In this document: one piece after another, positions 1-7,183 of the stretch | Layout: the number at the start of each line of letters is the position of its first letter | Numbering within the stretch: the first letter of the stretch is position 1 | From: Desulfuromonadaceae bacterium | GTDB taxonomy: Bacteria > Desulfobacterota > Desulfuromonadia > Desulfuromonadales > SZUA-540 | Direction of reading: 5' to 3' | Assembly: GCA_003250235.1 (NCBI GenBank) | Contig: QKGY01000136.1 | Location: 1 to 11,694 of the forward strand | DNA length: 11,694 nt | The notes under the pieces: model-generated | The model's database searches: none | Told to the model about the DNA's origin: nothing | The model's input: the letters and a program-made list of their open reading frames with translations, nothing else | Program-made: the position numbers and the translations under genes

Positions 1-1056
1 CTGCAGGCCGGTCCGGACAAGCACCTGCTGGCCGTTGTCAAGTCGGATGCCTACGGCCATGGGGCCAAGCATGTGGCCACCTGCCTGCAGGACGAAGGGG
101 CGGACCTTTTTGGTGTCGCCTCTGCCGAGGAAGGAGCGCAACTGCGCCAGGCCGGTATCGAACGGCCCATCGTCATTCTCGGAGGGTTTTCGCCCGGAGA
201 AGAGTCGACCCTGCTGACCCATCGTCTCTCTCCCGTCCTGATCGAAGTGGAAGCGGCCAGGCGCCTGAATCAGGCCGCACTGGCGGCAGGCGCTGTCTGC
301 CGTTGTCACCTCAAGCTCGATACGGGTATGGGCAGGGTAGGGTTCCGACCCGAGGAACTGGTGGGCGTCTTGCAGGAAGCGTCGGGCTGGCAGGGGCTGG
401 CTCTTGACGGCGTCGTCTCCCACCTGGCCCTTGCGGATGCCCCGGAGTCGCCTCTGACGGCCGAGCAGTACGGGGTTTTCTGCCGGATGCTCGCCCAGAT
501 CCGCCAAGCCGGTTTCCAGCCCCGCTGGGTGCATCTGGGAAACAGCGCCGCTCTTTTTGCCCACGATCTGCCCGAGTGCAACCTGGTCCGCCCCGGCATC
601 GTCCTGTACGGAGGCCTGCCGTCGGATTATTTTGCGGGACGGCTCGATCTCAAGCCGGTTATGAGCTGGCACACGCATATCCGCCAGATCAAAGAGGTGC
701 CGCCGGGAACGGGGATTTCCTACGGCCATCGTTTCAAAGCCGACAAGCCGACCCGGCTTGCCGCGCTTCCCGTGGGGTATGGCGACGGGTATAGCCGACT
801 GCTCTCCAACAAGGGCGAGGTTCTTATTCATGGCCGTCGCGCCCGGGTCGTCGGTACCGTCTGCATGAACTGGATCATGGTCGATGTCACCGATATCCCC
901 GATGTCCGGGTCGGCGACCGGGCCACACTGCTGGGGGGCGACGGGGCGGCCTGTATCCCGGCCGAGGAGACGGCGGCCAAGATGGGGACGATCTCCTACG
1001 AGGTTTTCTGTCTGGTCAGCAAGCTCCTGCCGCGTCTTGTCGTCAACAAGGTCTGA
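1..1056 (+). CDS. alr: Alanine racemase, 3' part (start outside window)
   Basis: PLP-dependent interconversion of L- and D-alanine in the cytoplasm, supplying D-alanine for peptidoglycan. The frame is open from base 1, so the N-terminus, probably some 20 to 30 residues by comparison with the usual length of about 370, lies upstream; 351 residues are visible. The PLP-lysine motif AVVKSDAYGHG is at visible residues 11-21 (Lys at codon 14, bases 40-42). The catalytic tyrosine of the second active-site motif GISYGHRF is at bases 721-723, followed by LPVGYGDGYSR. The C-terminal beta domain carries GTVCMNWIMVDVTD and ends with ISYEVFCLVSKLLPR. No frame damage is seen. The next gene starts 50 bases downstream on the same strand, so co-transcription is likely. 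The identification is very secure; whether this is the biosynthetic or a catabolic racemase cannot be told from sequence alone. Confidence 0.96.
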   Translation: MQAGPDKHLLAVVKSDAYGHGAKHVATCLQDEGADLFGVASAEEGAQLRQAGIERPIVILGGFSPGEESTLLTHRLSPVLIEVEAARRLNQAALAAGAVCRCHLKLDTGMGRVGFRPEELVGVLQEASGWQGLALDGVVSHLALADAPESPLTAEQYGVFCRMLAQIRQAGFQPRWVHLGNSAALFAHDLPECNLVRPGIVLYGGLPSDYFAGRLDLKPVMSWHTHIRQIKEVPPGTGISYGHRFKADKPTRLAALPVGYGDGYSRLLSNKGEVLIHGRRARVVGTVCMNWIMVDVTDIPDVRVGDRATLLGGDGAACIPAEETAAKMGTISYEVFCLVSKLLPRLVVNKV

Positions 1057-1106
1057 GTCCTGCCGCCCTGCGGTGTTGGAATGCGCCCGCGATGAGGTAG
1101 CGTATC

Positions 1107-2339
1107 ATGAACCACGAGACATACTATCTGGCGTTTGATCTGGGTACGACGACCCTGGCCGGGCGGATTGTCGACGCCGCCGGAGCGGTTCTGGCCGAAG
1201 GGCGGCTCAATAACCCGCAGAGAGTGTTGGGCTCCGATGTGATCCGGCGTCTGGAGGCGGCCCTCGACGGACAGGGCGAGCGGCTCCAGTCCCTTCTGGT
1301 CGAAGGGATGGAAACTCTGCTGTCCGAACTGCTGGTGCGGGCCGGTATAGAGCGTACCCAACTGACCCGTGCCGCCGCTGCCGCCAACCCGGCAATTTCC
1401 CATCTGCTGCGCCGCCTTCCCGTCGAAAGTCTGGTCTACCCTCCGCATCGCCCGCTGTTTCGGGAGGGACAAGCGCTAGATCCGGCCGAACTGGGCCTCG
1501 ATCTTCCCTGTCCTTTCTACCTGTTTCCCCTGGTAAGCGGTTATGTCGGTGGTGACCTGCTGGCGGTCCTGTATGCCTATCCGTCGCAGAGTGCGGCTTC
1601 GCTTTATCTGGATATCGGCACCAACGGCGAGATGGCTCTTCACACGGGCGCGGGGTGGCTGGTCACCTCGGTTGCGGCGGGCCCCGCCTTCGAAGCGGCG
1701 GGGATTTCCTGCGGGATGCCGCTGGAGCCCGGAGCGATCGAAGGGGTTTCTCTGCAGGACGATCGCTGGAAGCTCTCCGTCGTCGGGGGTGGCCTTCCCA
1801 AAGGGGTGTGCGGAAGCGGGCTGGCCCAGTTCATCGCCCTGGCAAGGCAGATCGGTTTGATCGATGCCCGGGGGACCATCGTGGACGCTGCCGGGGTGAC
1901 CACCAATCTGGCCCGCTATATCGGGGAAGACGATCGGGGCCGGTTCATCCGCCTCTATCGTGATGCCTCCGCCGACATCCGTCTCACCCAGGAGGACGTA
2001 CGCAGCTTTCAGCTGGCCAAAGGAGCCGTCCATGCGGGGGTGACCTGTCTGCTGGAGCGCGCGGCGATCCCGGAGGGGCAATCCGTCCAGGTTTTGGTGA
2101 CCGGCGCCTTCGGTCTTTCCTTGCCCGCCGATGTCCTGAAAAGGGTTGCCATGCTGCCGGAAAACATGCTAGAACGGGTTCGTTTCGTGGCTGGTGGAGC
2201 CCTTCAGGGGGTTACGCGTCTGCTGCTGGATCCGCAAGGTGTGTCGGAGGTGGAAGGATTGGCCCGCATACTCAAGCCCTATCCCCTTTCAGGTACGCCG
2301 GCTTTTGAAAAGGCTTTTCTTCGTGCGCTCGATTTCTAA
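1107..2339 (+). CDS. ASKHA-domain (DUF4445) protein, corrinoid-activator-like, no ferredoxin domain
   Basis: A 410-residue protein resembling the C-terminal ATPase part of RACo/RamA-type proteins, which use ATP to drive reductive reactivation of inactive Co(II) corrinoid proteins. The nucleotide-binding signatures of the acetate kinase/Hsp70/actin fold are visible: FDLGTTT at residues 10-16, LDIGTNGE at 168-175, VCGSGL at 234-239 and VTGAFG at 331-336. Family members usually begin with a [2Fe-2S] ferredoxin domain and a linker (total about 600 residues or more). Here the protein starts directly at the ASKHA fold, and no Cys cluster of ferredoxin type is present, so electrons would have to come from a partner. 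The start ATG 1107 has GAGG at 1094-1097, nine bases upstream. The gene follows alr by 50 bases and ends in a terminator. No corrinoid protein or methyltransferase is encoded nearby. The family is fairly secure; the partner (for example a B12-dependent methionine synthase) is a guess. Confidence 0.82.
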   Translation: MNHETYYLAFDLGTTTLAGRIVDAAGAVLAEGRLNNPQRVLGSDVIRRLEAALDGQGERLQSLLVEGMETLLSELLVRAGIERTQLTRAAAAANPAISHLLRRLPVESLVYPPHRPLFREGQALDPAELGLDLPCPFYLFPLVSGYVGGDLLAVLYAYPSQSAASLYLDIGTNGEMALHTGAGWLVTSVAAGPAFEAAGISCGMPLEPGAIEGVSLQDDRWKLSVVGGGLPKGVCGSGLAQFIALARQIGLIDARGTIVDAAGVTTNLARYIGEDDRGRFIRLYRDASADIRLTQEDVRSFQLAKGAVHAGVTCLLERAAIPEGQSVQVLVTGAFGLSLPADVLKRVAMLPENMLERVRFVAGGALQGVTRLLLDPQGVSEVEGLARILKPYPLSGTPAFEKAFLRALDF

Positions 2340-2364
2340 AAAACCGCCCTTGGTCGGTTTTTTT
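2338..2364 (+). terminator. Rho-independent terminator after the alr/ASKHA unit
   Basis: A 9-bp stem (AAAAAACCG at 2338-2346 with CGGTTTTTT at 2355-2363) encloses an eight-base loop, and the 3' arm runs into seven T residues (2358-2364). The 5' arm begins inside the TAA stop codon at 2337-2339, so the terminator is packed against the coding end. The A-run opposite the T-run would let it act in part on the other strand too, although no minus-strand gene ends here. Confidence 0.8.
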
Positions 2365-2423
2365 GCTTTTTATACCAGGAACCGATAACCCACATATTAC
2401 GATTTAAAGAAAGGAAGGGTGTC

Positions 2424-3989
2424 ATGGCCGCCATCAAGAGAGCCCTCATCAGTGTTTCGGATAAGACCGGCATCGTCGAATTCGCTAAAGAACTCACCCA
2501 TTTCGGCGTGGAGATTCTGTCAACCGGCGGAACGGCGTCGCTGCTGCGCAAAGAAGGATTGCCGGTCAGGGATGTCTCCGATTTCACCGGCTTCCCCGAG
2601 ATGCTCGACGGCCGGGTCAAAACCCTGCACCCCAAGGTTCACGGCGGTCTTCTCGGTATGCGCGACAACCCCGAGCATGTCGCAAAAATGGCCGAACACG
2701 GTATCGATCCCATTGATATGGTGCTGGTCAATCTCTATCCGTTCGAAGCGACTGTCGCCAAGCCGGATTGCACGCTGGAAGACGCCATCGAGAACATCGA
2801 CATCGGCGGACCGACCATGCTGCGCAGCGCTGCCAAGAACAATCGCGACGTGACGGTTATTGTCGATGCGGCCGACTATGCGGGGGTTCTCGCTGAGATG
2901 AAGGCTTCCGGCGGAGCGGTCTCCCGTGAAACCAATTTCCGTCTGGCGGTCAAGGTGTACCAGCATACCGCGGCCTACGACGGAGCGATTTCCAACTGGC
3001 TCGGCCGCAAGCTCTCCGAAGAAGATGCGCAGTTCCCCCCGACCCTGACCTTCCAGTTCAAGAAGGCGCAGGGGATGCGTTACGGGGAGAACCCCCATCA
3101 GCAGGCCGCCTTCTATGTGGAGAAGGAGGTCAAGGAAGCGTCCATCGCGACCGCGAAGCAGCTGCAGGGCAAGGAGCTTTCCTACAACAATATCGGCGAT
3201 ACCGATGCCGCCCTGGAATGCATCAAGCAGTTCAGCGAAGGGCCGGCCTGTGTCATCGTCAAGCACGCCAATCCCTGTGGAGTTGCTTTGGGCAAGGATC
3301 TTCTAGACGCCTACACCCGGGCCTTTTCCACCGATCCGGAATCGGCCTTCGGCGGCATTATCGCGTTCAACCGCGAACTCGATGCCGAAACGGCCAAGGC
3401 GATCTGCGACAAGCAGTTTGTCGAAGTGATCATCGCCCCCAAGGTGTCCGAGGCAGCCTCCGAGGTGGTGGCCAGCAAGAAGAATGTCCGCCTGCTCGCG
3501 TGCGGGGAATGGCCGGCCGAGCCGGGGCAGCGTTTCGAGCTCAAGCGGGTCAATGGCGGCCTTCTCGTCCAGGACGCCGACCTTGCCCTCTATGCAGAAC
3601 TGAAGGTCGTCAGCAAGCGCCAGCCGACCGAAGAGGAGATGCGCGACCTGCTCTTCACCTGGCGGGTTTCCAAATTCGTCAAGTCGAACGCCATCGTCTA
3701 CGGCAAGGCTGGAATGACCATCGGCGTGGGGGCCGGGCAGATGAGCCGGGTCAATTCCGCGCGCATCGCCGCCATCAAGGCTGAACATGCCAAACTTGAG
3801 GTCAAGGGCTCGGTGATGGCCTCCGACGCTTTTTTCCCGTTCCGTGACGGTATCGACAATGCGGCGGCCGTCGGGGTTGCCGCCGTCATTCAGCCGGGAG
3901 GGTCGATCCGCGACGAGGAAGTCATCGCCGCCGCTGACGAGCACGGCATGGCGATGGTATTTACCGGGATGCGTCATTTCAGGCACTAA
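2424..3989 (+). CDS. purH: Bifunctional AICAR formyltransferase / IMP cyclohydrolase
   Basis: Catalyses the last two steps of de novo purine synthesis: transfer of a formyl group from 10-formyltetrahydrofolate to AICAR, then ring closure to IMP. The 521 residues match the normal length. The N-terminal MGS-like IMP cyclohydrolase domain carries ISVSDKTG (9-16), STGGTA (33-38) and GRVKTLHPKVHGG (63-75), then NIDIGGPTMLRSAAKN. The formyltransferase domain carries RYGENPHQ (near 219-226), ELSYNNIGDTDAALE and the catalytic Lys-His pair in KHANPCGVA (Lys280, His281), and ends with FPFRDGID and GMRHFRH. The start ATG 2424 is preceded by AAGGAAGGG at 2411-2419. The gene follows a strong terminator, so it should have its own promoter in 2365-2412, though I see no convincing one. 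purD follows after about 220 bases on the same strand. Confidence 0.98.
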   Translation: MAAIKRALISVSDKTGIVEFAKELTHFGVEILSTGGTASLLRKEGLPVRDVSDFTGFPEMLDGRVKTLHPKVHGGLLGMRDNPEHVAKMAEHGIDPIDMVLVNLYPFEATVAKPDCTLEDAIENIDIGGPTMLRSAAKNNRDVTVIVDAADYAGVLAEMKASGGAVSRETNFRLAVKVYQHTAAYDGAISNWLGRKLSEEDAQFPPTLTFQFKKAQGMRYGENPHQQAAFYVEKEVKEASIATAKQLQGKELSYNNIGDTDAALECIKQFSEGPACVIVKHANPCGVALGKDLLDAYTRAFSTDPESAFGGIIAFNRELDAETAKAICDKQFVEVIIAPKVSEAASEVVASKKNVRLLACGEWPAEPGQRFELKRVNGGLLVQDADLALYAELKVVSKRQPTEEEMRDLLFTWRVSKFVKSNAIVYGKAGMTIGVGAGQMSRVNSARIAAIKAEHAKLEVKGSVMASDAFFPFRDGIDNAAAVGVAAVIQPGGSIRDEEVIAAADEHGMAMVFTGMRHFRH

Positions 3990-4208
3990 ATTGGTTGGAA
4001 GCGGCATTTTCAGCCGGTTTCAGCGTTAAGCGGCGCCCCGTCTTTGCGTAGCGTACGATGTACGTCTCCGAGGTCGGGGCGTGCCTTGCTTGACCTTCGC
4101 CGAAATGTCTCGCTTCTTCACCTGGCTGCGTGGGGCCGTAAAAACCCCAAAAAACTTGGTGCTCTTCATGGTTTTGTGGGGATTTTGAATTACGCAAGGA
4201 GTTGAATA
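3990..4208 (+). other. Hairpin-rich intergenic element between purH and purD
   Basis: This 219-base gap holds no credible gene on either strand but is rich in inverted repeats. GCGCCCCG at 4033-4040 faces CGGGGCGT at 4075-4082, and between them CGTAC (4052-4056) and GTACG (4060-4064) form a second stem around GAT. Near purD, an 11-bp arm at 4145-4155 pairs with 4171-4181 with one mismatch around a 15-base loop. The segment CTTCATGGTTTTGTGG (about 4164-4179) resembles the CTTCATGGTT type of dispersed intergenic repeat I recall from environmental bacterial genomes. A degenerate copy of a genomic repeat is therefore plausible, but that is recollection and inference. A short frame on the minus strand is open here but has no family features. 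The hairpins lack the T-run of a standard terminator. Confidence 0.45.
4196..4201 (+). promoter_or_regulatory. Ribosome binding site of purD
   Basis: AAGGAG lies seven bases before the purD ATG at 4209 and sits about 15 bases after the 3' arm of the hairpin at 4145-4181. The start is fixed by this site and by the match of MNVLVVGGGGREHAL to the known N-terminus of PurD. Confidence 0.8.
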
Positions 4209-5480
4209 ATGAATGTTCTGGTAGTCGGCGGCGGTGGTCGCGAACATGCCCTGGTCTGGAAGATCGCCCAGTCGCCGCTGGTGGAGAAAATCTACTGCGC
4301 TCCGGGCAACCCGGGGATTGCCTCGCTGGCCGAATGCGTCGATATCCCCGTGGAAAAGATCGCGGCTCTTTGCGATTTCGCTTTGGACAAGAGGATTGAT
4401 CTGACCGTGGTGGGCCCGGAAGTCCCCCTGACCCTGGGTATCGTCGACCTGTTCCAGACAGCCGGACTGCAGATCTTCGGACCGAGCAAGGCGGCAGCCC
4501 AGCTAGAAGGCAGCAAAGGCTTCTCCAAGGACCTGATGGCCAAATATGGGATTCCCACGGCGGCCTACCAGTGCTTTACCGACCGGGACCAGGCGGTGGC
4601 CTATATCCGCGAGCAGGGAGCCCCCATCGTGGTCAAGGCGGATGGCTTGGCTGCGGGCAAGGGGGTGATCGTCGCCACCGAGGTCGAGCAGGCCGTGGCG
4701 GCCGTCGACGACATCATGCTCGACAAGGTGTTCGGTACGGCCGGAGCCAGCGTGGTGATCGAGGAATTCATGGAAGGGGAGGAAGCTTCGTTCTTTGCCT
4801 TCACCGACGGTCGCCGGATCCTTCCCCTGGCTTCCTCTCAGGACCACAAGCGTATCTTCGACAACGACGAAGGTCCCAATACCGGAGGGATGGGGGCGTA
4901 CTCGCCCGCTCCGGTGGTGACCGAAGCTCTCTACGGAGAAATCGTTGAGACCATTGTGCGGCCGACCATCGAGGCCATGGCCAAAGAAGGCACCCCGTAC
5001 AGCGGTATTCTCTACGTTGGGCTGATGATCAAGGACGGCAAGCCGAGGGTGGTCGAGTACAACGCCCGTTTCGGGGATCCCGAGGCGCAGCCGCTGCTGG
5101 TGCGCATGAAGTCGGATATCGTTCCCGTCCTGTCAGCCTGTGCCCGGGGCGAACTGGGAGATCAGCGGATCGTCTGGCACGACAAGGCGGCTGTCTGCGT
5201 GGTCATGGCTTCCGGCGGTTACCCCGGCTCCTATACCAAAGGATATCCCATCAGCGGGCTGGATGAAGCCGCGACATTGGAAGACTTGGTCGTTTTTCAT
5301 GCCGGAACGTCCACGCAAGACGGAAAGATCGTCAACACCGGCGGACGGGTTCTCGGCGTGACGGGGCTGGGGGCGAGCGTGGCCGAGGCGATTGCGAAGG
5401 CCTACCAGGGAGTCCGGCTGATTTCCTGGCAGGGGGCCCAGTTTCGCAACGATATCGGCCGAAAGGCGTTAAACCGCTGA
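4209..5480 (+). CDS. purD: Phosphoribosylamine-glycine ligase (GAR synthetase)
   Basis: ATP-dependent ligation of glycine to 5-phosphoribosylamine, an early step of de novo purine synthesis. The 423 residues match the family's standard length. The N-terminal fold starts with VLVVGGGGREHAL (3-15) and has VVGPEVPL. The ATP-grasp region has GPSKAAAQLEGSK, VVKADGLAAGKG (Lys at 143) and VIEEFMEGEEASFFAF. Substrate and metal-binding motifs follow: SSQDHKR, GPNTGGMGAYSP, and NARFGDPEAQP with the Glu and Asn that bind magnesium in the family. The C-terminus ends with the usual RxDIG element (here RNDIGRKAL). Same strand as purH but separated by the hairpin-rich gap, so co-transcription is likely but could be attenuated. 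No purE or other pur gene follows; the next gene belongs to cytochrome c maturation. Confidence 0.98.
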   Translation: MNVLVVGGGGREHALVWKIAQSPLVEKIYCAPGNPGIASLAECVDIPVEKIAALCDFALDKRIDLTVVGPEVPLTLGIVDLFQTAGLQIFGPSKAAAQLEGSKGFSKDLMAKYGIPTAAYQCFTDRDQAVAYIREQGAPIVVKADGLAAGKGVIVATEVEQAVAAVDDIMLDKVFGTAGASVVIEEFMEGEEASFFAFTDGRRILPLASSQDHKRIFDNDEGPNTGGMGAYSPAPVVTEALYGEIVETIVRPTIEAMAKEGTPYSGILYVGLMIKDGKPRVVEYNARFGDPEAQPLLVRMKSDIVPVLSACARGELGDQRIVWHDKAAVCVVMASGGYPGSYTKGYPISGLDEAATLEDLVVFHAGTSTQDGKIVNTGGRVLGVTGLGASVAEAIAKAYQGVRLISWQGAQFRNDIGRKALNR

Positions 5481-5540
5481 TTCGGACGGGATTGCCGCTT
5501 GCAAGGGCCGGAGTCGCGCACCCCGATACGTCAAATTCCG

Positions 5541-5567
5541 TTGACATCCATTTGATTACCATATTAG
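5541..5567 (+). promoter_or_regulatory. Candidate sigma-70-type promoter for resB-ccsA
   Basis: A perfect TTGACA (5541-5546) is followed after 15 bases by TATTAG (5562-5567). The spacer is two bases short of the optimum. GTCAA at 5530-5534 and TTGAC at 5541-5545 form an inverted repeat across the -35 box, which could be an operator. Transcription from here would give a leader of about 210 bases containing the 5609-5653 hairpin. Confidence 0.4.
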
Positions 5568-5608
5568 TCTTGATCCGGGGTGAAAAGACGTAAAAGCATA
5601 CGGGATTT

Positions 5609-5653
5609 AGCCGGGTTGGCGCTGCCGATACCGGTGAATCGACCAGCCCGGTT
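5609..5653 (+). promoter_or_regulatory. Strong hairpin in the resB leader, possible structured regulatory RNA
   Basis: An 11-bp stem (5609-5619 with 5643-5653, two G-U pairs) encloses a 23-base loop that holds a further 4-bp stem, CGAT (5626-5629) with ATCG (5638-5641). The bases just before it (GACG at 5587-5590, then AAAAGC and CGGG) and CCGGGTTG at 5611-5618 recall fragments of GEMM-I riboswitches, which bind c-di-GMP or cGAMP and are frequent before cytochrome genes in Geobacter relatives. The required 5' half of that aptamer is not visible, so I do not call it a riboswitch. A T-rich stretch begins about 15 bases after the stem. Confidence 0.4.
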
Positions 5654-5785
5654 CGGATAGAAGCCCATTTTTTACTATTTTTGTGTGGTTTGTGGCTCTC
5701 GGCATTTTTTTTGCGAGGAGGGTTTTTTCGACAACTCGTCACCGGCCACGCTGTTGGTCCAGACCTCTATCCAGGAGACATCATC

Positions 5786-7150
5786 TTGACCGCAAAAGAA
5801 CGCAGTTTTCTCACGGCAGTATGGGACTTTCTCTGCTCCCTGAAATTGACGATCATCATTCTGATTTTGTTGGCCATCACCTCGATCATCGGAACGGTGG
5901 TGCAACAGAACCTCTCTCCCCAGGAGTACCTGCAGTTTTATACGGAAAAAACCTATAAGATTCTGGACGCCCTGCATTTTTTCGACATGTACCACTCCTG
6001 GTGGTTCCTGTCTCTTCTCGGCCTGTTTTCGCTCAACCTGATCTGCTGCTCGATCAAACGGTTTCCGCGCGTCTGGAAGACCGTCATGTACCCGAACCTG
6101 CAGGGGGACGATTCCCTGTTCCGCACCCTCTCCAATGCCGACGAGGTGGTGGTACCCGGGACTCTGGCTGAGGTCACCGAGAAGCTCAAGGCCTTTGTGC
6201 AGAAAAACTTTGCCGGTACGGTGGTGACCACCGGCGAGGATCGCACCTATCTCTTTGCCCAGAAGGCGGCTTATGCCCGCTTCGGTGTGTATGTCACCCA
6301 CCTTTCGATCCTGATCATTTTTCTCGGAGCCATTATCGGCAATATCTGGGGATACAAGGGGTACATGAACATCATGGAGGGGACCGCGATGGATACCCTG
6401 CGGCTGTTCGGAAGCAATGAACCCCTCAAGCTCCCCTTTGCTGTTCGTTGCGACCGGTTCGAGGTGACCTTTTATGAAGGCGGGGGCGGCCGCCCCAAAG
6501 AGTTTATCAGCGATCTCGTCATTCTTGATCAGGGCAAGGAAGTTGAGAAGAAGACCATCCAGGTCAATGATCCCCTGTCCTATAAGGGAATCACCTTCTA
6601 CCAGTCCAGCTACGGCCCGGCGGGCGATCCGATCTTCAAAATGCGTGTCCGGGTGAAGGATTCTGACGAGGTGAAGGAATACATGGCCCGTCAGGGCGAA
6701 CACGTTAACCTGCCCGACGGCGGCTCCTTTGCAGTCACCGCCTATACCCAGGCGTATGACCGCTTCGGACCGGCGATTCAGATGCACGTCAATACGCCGG
6801 ATGGGAATCATGGCAATCCCTTTATCGTTCTCAAAAATTTCCCTGATTTCGATGCGCAGCGCGGCGGGAAGTATATCTTCAGCCTCGACGCCATTAATCA
6901 GCGTTATTATACAGGTCTGCAGGTCGGCAAAGACCCGGGTGTGTGGGTCGTCTGGACCGGATGCTTTATGATGATCGTCGGCTCGCTGGCTGCCTTCTTC
7001 ATTTCCCATCGACGCATCTGGGTGACGCTGCAGCCCGTGGGTGGCAAGATCGGCGTCCGTATCGGTGGCTCGGCCCATCGCAACCAGCCTGCATTTGAAC
7101 TCTTCTTTGACGGACTCAAGGAAAAGCTCAAAAAAGAACTCAACGTCTAA
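5786..7150 (+). CDS. resB: Cytochrome c biogenesis protein ResB (System II)
   Basis: Membrane subunit of the System II haem delivery and ligation complex, acting with CcsA to attach haem to apocytochromes c outside the cytoplasmic membrane. I choose the TTG at 5786 because AGGAG (5773-5777) lies eight bases upstream; this gives 454 residues, typical of the family. Membrane segments are near residues 20-39, 72-90, 167-188 and 386-407, with a large extracytoplasmic domain between the third and fourth. A histidine in the third segment (YVTHLS, His172) is of the kind proposed to contact haem. The domain contains SYKGITFYQSSYG and YYTGLQVGKDPGVW before the last segment, as in ResB proteins. The tail is cytoplasmic and Lys-rich. 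ccsA follows after 33 bases, so the two form an operon. The identification is secure; the start is likely but not certain, since the frame is open upstream to a TTG at 5681. Confidence 0.93.
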   Translation: MTAKERSFLTAVWDFLCSLKLTIIILILLAITSIIGTVVQQNLSPQEYLQFYTEKTYKILDALHFFDMYHSWWFLSLLGLFSLNLICCSIKRFPRVWKTVMYPNLQGDDSLFRTLSNADEVVVPGTLAEVTEKLKAFVQKNFAGTVVTTGEDRTYLFAQKAAYARFGVYVTHLSILIIFLGAIIGNIWGYKGYMNIMEGTAMDTLRLFGSNEPLKLPFAVRCDRFEVTFYEGGGGRPKEFISDLVILDQGKEVEKKTIQVNDPLSYKGITFYQSSYGPAGDPIFKMRVRVKDSDEVKEYMARQGEHVNLPDGGSFAVTAYTQAYDRFGPAIQMHVNTPDGNHGNPFIVLKNFPDFDAQRGGKYIFSLDAINQRYYTGLQVGKDPGVWVVWTGCFMMIVGSLAAFFISHRRIWVTLQPVGGKIGVRIGGSAHRNQPAFELFFDGLKEKLKKELNV

Positions 7151-7183
7151 ACTTTATCTGACCTCGACGGGGGAAAAGAAACA

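Larger units (their letters stand above)
5481..5785 (+). other. 305-base non-coding leader before resB
   Basis: No credible gene lies here. The stretch contains a promoter-like sequence (5541-5567), a pair of arms CCCCG (5521-5525) and CGGGG (5576-5580) that flank it, and a strong hairpin (5609-5653). From about 5661 to 5735 it becomes T-rich on the plus strand, with runs of six to eight T. A TTG at 5681 could in principle extend the ResB frame upstream by 35 codons, but the extension looks unlike ResB proteins and has no ribosome binding site. Confidence 0.6.

Noticed and set aside
2363..2389. Promoter for purH: TTGCTT and GATAAC
   Set aside because: The spacer is only 15 bases, and the -35 would overlap the T-run of the preceding terminator; both boxes are weak.
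3303..4007. A 234-codon minus-strand open frame opposite purH
   Set aside because: Shadow of purH with no recognisable domain; the plus strand is fully explained by conserved purH motifs.
4145..4181. Rho-independent terminator before purD
   Set aside because: The hairpin is followed by ATTTTG and not a proper T-run, and terminating just before the purD ribosome site makes little sense without a second promoter.
5560..5660. GEMM-I (c-di-GMP or cGAMP) riboswitch before resB
   Set aside because: Only fragments of the motif match; the 5' arm with GGCAAACC and the GAAA tetraloop stem are not visible, so it is kept as an unassigned hairpin.
5681..5785. ResB start at the upstream TTG 5681
   Set aside because: It would add 35 residues unlike ResB N-termini and lacks a ribosome binding site, while TTG 5786 has a well-placed AGGAG.
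5675..7078. A 467-codon open frame on the minus strand opposite resB
   Set aside because: It is antisense to a clearly recognised resB, rich in Asp, His and Gly as mirror frames of GC-rich genes are, and shows no family motif or ribosome binding site.
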